From the IMG/VR virus record IMGVR_UViG_3300010354_000481, positions 1 to 27,929 of that record: 27,929 bases of DNA. One strand, 5' to 3'. The position numbers and the translations under genes are program-made. Numbering within the stretch: the first letter of the stretch is position 1; each line of letters begins with the position of its first letter. This document shows positions 24,071 to 27,929 of this stretch, piece after piece. Source of the stretch: a virus. Below the pieces are notes generated by a model. It ran no database searches and was not told where the DNA came from. It was given only the letters and a program-made list of their open reading frames with translations.

Positions 24071-25507
24071 TTAAACTGGGAACTTACTACCCGTTGGATA
24101 CTCCACATCTATGGCTGGTACAATAGGAGCTATACCAAGGGCTGGAGGGTTTGCTGGGGTAGGTGGAGCAAAAGGTATATCTAGCAAGCCTGTCAAGGCT
24201 CCCGCTACTGTCGCTTGACCTGTATTCAAGAAAATACCAGTTTCACCATCTATATTAACTGCCGCTCCTTGCATATTAACAACTGAGCCTTGAATGTTAA
24301 CAATACTGGTAGGACCTCCTATGTTAACTGCTCCGGGAGAGAAGCCCAGAGACTGACTAGTTGTGTTTATCCCCGGAGTTATTAAATTTATACCTAAAGG
24401 AGCAGTTAAATTTATAGTTCCTTGTGGAGTTAATTCTATGGAAGCTAACCCGCATCTTAAGCTGATGCCAAGGTTAGTCATTATAATTTTTGATATTGTA
24501 TTTTTTATAATCACGGTTCCCGTGGCTGCATCCATTTCAAGAGAAGCCCCGACTACGGGTAACCCAGCCTTCATCGCAATACCCAAATTTGTTGTGAATA
24601 TTTTTGATAAAGCTGTTTCTAATATAATTTGACCTCCTATATTAGGAGGAAATATAAATCCCTTAGCAGCTAATCTAATGTTTTTCCACTTACTAAAAAT
24701 ATTAACATTACCAGATCTAAACCCACCTACACCAAAAACCGACATGAATCCAGTAGAATCATTTTCAATATTAATATCTTTACCTTCAACAACTCTAAGA
24801 TCTATCCCACCTCTATCACTAACAAATTCTTGGCTTAGAAATGTTTTGGCTTGCAGACTTCTTTTCGGATCTGGAGGAAGTCCAACAGCAGACTGAGGCA
24901 TTCCAGTAATCTTTAGGAAATCGCCATGGCCATTATCTAGCTGAACACAATCTATCTCTGGGGAAGAATTAAGGGACAAATACTTACCTCCGCTATTGAG
25001 TCTGGTTTCATTTACCATGTACTTCTTAGCGTTCTTGTCAGTAATGCTTAACCCGTTATCTTCATCATTCTTAAACTTCATCACAGCAGGAGCAAAGCCT
25101 TCATACAGTTTTGTCTGATCTCCAACGATTGGAGTTTTAAACAATTTATCTGCTACTTTATTAAGAAGTGGTTTAGTGAGTAACCCTAAAGGCCCAGTAG
25201 CTGCTGCTGCAACTGGATTTGCAACAACTTGCACAAGAGACTTTGCAACATTATTAGCTTTGCCCGCCTCATCTGCATCAATTATGGTTGAAAGATAATA
25301 AGATTTTAAAGTCTTATCATCAAATGCTATTAATATGTTTGAGTTTTCTGCTGGAATAGCAAACACCCCCCCAGTTCTAAATGGTTTGTGATAGGGAGTT
25401 GTGTAGTAGGCTTCCTTAGCTCTTGGCTCATCCGTGCAAGTTATTTGAATAATTCCCATCCTTGCTACATCTAAGGAGGATTTAACTTGTGCTGTGTAAA
25501 TTTTCAT
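24071..25507 (-). CDS. gp5: Baseplate central spike protein, gp5-like, without lysozyme domain
   Basis: The 478-residue product begins with a gp5/VgrG-like OB fold (about 1-115): V-A-R-M-G-I-I-Q-I, then Y-T-T-P-Y-H-K-P-F-R-T-G-G-V-F-A-I-P and N-S-N-I-L-I-A-F-D-D. The centre and C-terminal part (about 240-430) are short-period beta repeats, such as G-T-I-N-L-T-A-P-L-G-I-N-L and S-I-V-N-I-Q-G-S-V-V-N-M-Q-G, as expected for the triple-stranded spike prism. The last 60 residues are Pro/Ala-rich. In T4, gp5 carries a lysozyme domain between these parts. I see no lysozyme motif here. The ATGA overlap with the upstream hub-like gene supports a hub-spike pair. A GGAAGGA ribosome binding site precedes the start. 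Confidence 0.75.
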   Translation of the reverse strand: MKIYTAQVKSSLDVARMGIIQITCTDEPRAKEAYYTTPYHKPFRTGGVFAIPAENSNILIAFDDKTLKSYYLSTIIDADEAGKANNVAKSLVQVVANPVAAAATGPLGLLTKPLLNKVADKLFKTPIVGDQTKLYEGFAPAVMKFKNDEDNGLSITDKNAKKYMVNETRLNSGGKYLSLNSSPEIDCVQLDNGHGDFLKITGMPQSAVGLPPDPKRSLQAKTFLSQEFVSDRGGIDLRVVEGKDINIENDSTGFMSVFGVGGFRSGNVNIFSKWKNIRLAAKGFIFPPNIGGQIILETALSKIFTTNLGIAMKAGLPVVGASLEMDAATGTVIIKNTISKIIMTNLGISLRCGLASIELTPQGTINLTAPLGINLITPGINTTSQSLGFSPGAVNIGGPTSIVNIQGSVVNMQGAAVNIDGETGIFLNTGQATVAGALTGLLDIPFAPPTPANPPALGIAPIVPAIDVEYPTGSKFPV

Positions 25508-27929
25508 TTCTGAGGTCCTTCCATATCCACACTCTTACATAAAGTAAATTCTGAGTATGCTGAAGATGTAGTTATTATATGACGAAAACCAAGAATGAAA
25601 TATAATCCTGTAAGGTAACTAAATTGTTGAGTTTCTAATAAAGTTTCGTCCGGTCTCAGAACGTTCTTAGCGACAAAGAATGCACCACTGTGAACTCTTT
25701 CCATGTTGTTTATATTAAAAAAAGGAAGAGTCTTTACTCTAACTTTAAAAAGTTTTTTGTATAAATCGTCTAATATTTGTTTTCTTATTAAAAGTGGGTT
25801 GTATTTTATGTCAGTTAATATCGATCTACTTACTTTTGTAGAAGAATTAATAGTTAAATCCATTAATAAATCTTCAATTAAATATTTTAGTAAATAATCA
25901 GATAATTTAGCATTTTGACCTTCTCTATTACTTTTTGTTTCTAACTGTGTTGCTATATCTAATTCCTTTCCAAAAGTTTGAGATAGTTTCCAGATGTTGG
26001 ATGTTGGGCTTTGCGCTTCGTTGACAATTGCATCCTGAATTTCTTGTATATCTTGTCCATTTGCTAAAGATTGAGTTACGACTCTTTTTAAATAGGGAAC
26101 ATCAAACAACACATCATATAAACTTCTTCTTAAAGGTTCTAAAGATTCTATAACTATACCAGTTTTTAAATATTCTAAAATAGACGTATAAGCTATTGTG
26201 TTGTTTAATTTATCTACCTCAACTTCATAAGAAATAACATTTGCTCTAGGGCTATTAGCTAAAAATATTGGAGGAGCATAGGGCAGCAAGTCTTTATATC
26301 TTTTAGGATCTTGTAATGATTTAACAATATCTAAAACGTCAGAATCTAAAAAAGATTCATTAAAAAAAGAATTTATTACTCCTTGATTTTGTTTTTTAAG
26401 TAAATCTCTATAATTTTGTAAATCTTTAAAGTATTTGCTGTTAATTCCATAGTTTTGTAAATCTTCTTGATAAGTTGGATAATCGTCCCAATTTTGTTTA
26501 GTGGTTGTGACTGGGTAAAATAAATTTTTTATTAAAAATTCGTCACCTATTACAAGAGCTGGTTTAATTGTATTATTGAAATTTGTAGTCAAAGGAACTT
26601 TGTTAGAAGTTGGATAAACCTTCCTAAGACAATTTTTTAGTAAATCTAATCTTTTTAAATCATTCTCTTCGTAGAACTTAATTCTTATTGGATAATTTGA
26701 TTCTAGTTCTGAGATTTTTGTTGAGAACTCTGCTAAAAATTTATAAAAATTTATATTTGTTCCCTTCACTGGGACTAATTCAGTAGTAACATCTCCGTTT
26801 TTATTTTTTACTATTGAAAAAATTATTTTTATTTTTTTAACAGATTCAGGAATTGAATTCATCTGGTCTTGTTCATGATGTCCTGTTTGGTTAGCATTTT
26901 TACCTGCTGGTGGAGCAATATCTTCTTGATATAATTTAAGGAGAGCTTTCTGATAATTTTTAGCATAGTAATCACTCTTTACTGCGAGTTCTCCTGTAGT
27001 TGACCAAAATCCTTCTCCTAAATCTATTTCGTCAGATTCGGATAATTTTAATAACAATTCACCATAATCTGATTTTCTTTTTAACAGTCGATCATAAATA
27101 CTTTGAATACGGCTTCTACCTCCCATAGACAAAGCATATTTGTATAAACCTTTGTCTGCTTGAACACTAAAAATATTTGCTTTTGATTCTCTTATTAATT
27201 TTTGTTTTATAGAAGATTCATTATTAAGTAAATCCTTACCTGTAGAGTTCATTAATTCCGTAATAGTATCTTCTGAGTAACCATCAGCTTTTAATTCTGC
27301 GACCAAGTCATCACTCTGACTTTCAAACTTTTCAATATCTTCTTGTATTCCTTCAGGTATTCTTGCATCTCTTTGTTGAATTTTTTTATACCAATCTGTA
27401 TCCAAAATAAATCCTAAATATTTTAAAAATTCTGTTACTTTTAAATATTTTTGTATTTTAGATGAAGCTATGGCTGCTCTAAATTCTATCAAACTACCTT
27501 TTCCTACACTTAAAGCATTCTCTCTAACGTTTCTAGGATTTGAAGAATACTTTTGAAACAACTTATCAAAGTCAGGAAGTAAAAGAATAACATCTTGCCC
27601 ACCTGTAACTTTGTAAAATACTTCAGTAAGAACTTGTCTTATAAATTGAGATAGTAATTTATTATCTACTAACTCGGATAAATCTACATCACCTTCATAT
27701 TTGTATACTTGTCCAACAGAAAACTGCTCTTGCTCATAAGTTTCCTTTACTTCAAACTCTGGGCTTTTTATATTTAATAATGAAAGATCCGTTAAGTTTC
27801 CCGGGTGACCTAAATTTAAAAAATTAGCTTTTAGTTTTTTAAATCCATCAGAGCCTTGTGATACTTCACATGATCTAAATTGAGCTACTATAGGTGTTGA
27901 AATTTTTTCATTAACACCAAAAATAAAAT
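25504..27929 (-). CDS. Large baseplate hub-like protein, 5' end beyond window
   Basis: The open frame has no stop and no in-frame ATG up to the right edge, so at least 807 residues are visible and the true start lies outside. The in-frame TTG at 27561 is internal: the 122 codons before it are open and continuous in style. The protein is Lys/Asn/Leu-rich and mostly helical. Its C-terminus (about the last 55 residues: S-G-A-F-F-V-A-K-N-V-L, then F-S-Y-L-T-G-L-Y-F-I-L-G-F-R-H-I-I, then F-T-L) recalls the closing strand pattern 'G-x-Y-x-V-x-G-x-x-H' of hub proteins of the gp27/gpD type. Directly upstream of a gp5-like spike gene, a hub role fits, but it is unusually large and the call is tentative. 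It is also noticeably AT-richer than the genes that follow. Confidence 0.45.
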   Translation of the reverse strand, partial: FIFGVNEKISTPIVAQFRSCEVSQGSDGFKKLKANFLNLGHPGNLTDLSLLNIKSPEFEVKETYEQEQFSVGQVYKYEGDVDLSELVDNKLLSQFIRQVLTEVFYKVTGGQDVILLLPDFDKLFQKYSSNPRNVRENALSVGKGSLIEFRAAIASSKIQKYLKVTEFLKYLGFILDTDWYKKIQQRDARIPEGIQEDIEKFESQSDDLVAELKADGYSEDTITELMNSTGKDLLNNESSIKQKLIRESKANIFSVQADKGLYKYALSMGGRSRIQSIYDRLLKRKSDYGELLLKLSESDEIDLGEGFWSTTGELAVKSDYYAKNYQKALLKLYQEDIAPPAGKNANQTGHHEQDQMNSIPESVKKIKIIFSIVKNKNGDVTTELVPVKGTNINFYKFLAEFSTKISELESNYPIRIKFYEENDLKRLDLLKNCLRKVYPTSNKVPLTTNFNNTIKPALVIGDEFLIKNLFYPVTTTKQNWDDYPTYQEDLQNYGINSKYFKDLQNYRDLLKKQNQGVINSFFNESFLDSDVLDIVKSLQDPKRYKDLLPYAPPIFLANSPRANVISYEVEVDKLNNTIAYTSILEYLKTGIVIESLEPLRRSLYDVLFDVPYLKRVVTQSLANGQDIQEIQDAIVNEAQSPTSNIWKLSQTFGKELDIATQLETKSNREGQNAKLSDYLLKYLIEDLLMDLTINSSTKVSRSILTDIKYNPLLIRKQILDDLYKKLFKVRVKTLPFFNINNMERVHSGAFFVAKNVLRPDETLLETQQFSYLTGLYFILGFRHIITTSSAYSEFTLCKSVDMEGPQK

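Overview
The window is a slice of the genome of a tailed bacteriophage of the T4-like contractile-tail (myovirus) type. All genes are on the minus strand, so transcription runs from high to low coordinates. The sequence is AT-rich, and the genes are packed end to end with TAATG, ATGA or few-base junctions. Nothing cellular is present: no tRNA, rRNA, transposon, CRISPR array or metabolic gene. The family signatures point to a distant T4 relative, perhaps an aquatic one, but the host cannot be read from the sequence.

Layout in transcription order. (1) 27929-24071 holds a 5'-truncated large gene whose C-terminus looks like a baseplate hub. It overlaps by ATGA a gp5-like central spike that has an OB-fold N-terminus and beta-helix-like repeats but no lysozyme domain. 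(2) 24029-21333 encodes an 898-residue structural protein ending in a LamG/concanavalin-like domain. (3) 21330-15075 encodes the baseplate wedge core: gp25, gp6 (Baseplate_J) and an oversized gp7-like protein with a Tail_P2_I segment. (4) 15073-7450 encodes peripheral baseplate or fibre proteins: two small proteins with related C-terminal endings, a 1132-residue beta-helix protein, and an 867-residue protein that shares an N-terminal motif with it. (5) 7445-3606 encodes a 1279-residue protein whose N-terminal half is an array of about eight cysteine-rich repeats. (6) 3604-3212 encodes a small PAAR-like spike-tip candidate.

An 80-base gap (3132-3211), the longest in the window, carries two T4-type late-promoter boxes (TATAAATA), the second ending just inside the preceding gene. 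It separates the tail module from the head module: an acidic protein with two Cx2C...H motifs, two small Lys-rich core candidates, the gp21-like prohead protease, the gp22-like scaffold, and the start of the gp23-like major capsid protein, which runs off the left edge.

The head genes form an assembly and maturation circuit. The scaffold and small core proteins would fill the prohead, and gp21 would then cleave them. Every protein of the head module carries at least one [L/I]-x-E followed by Ala or Ser, matching the known gp21 cleavage rule. The tail genes build the hub-spike, the wedges around it, and the fibres or spikes that touch the host. The least explained items are the cysteine-rich array protein, the doubled Cx2C...H core protein, and the adaptor motif shared by the two large fibre-like proteins.
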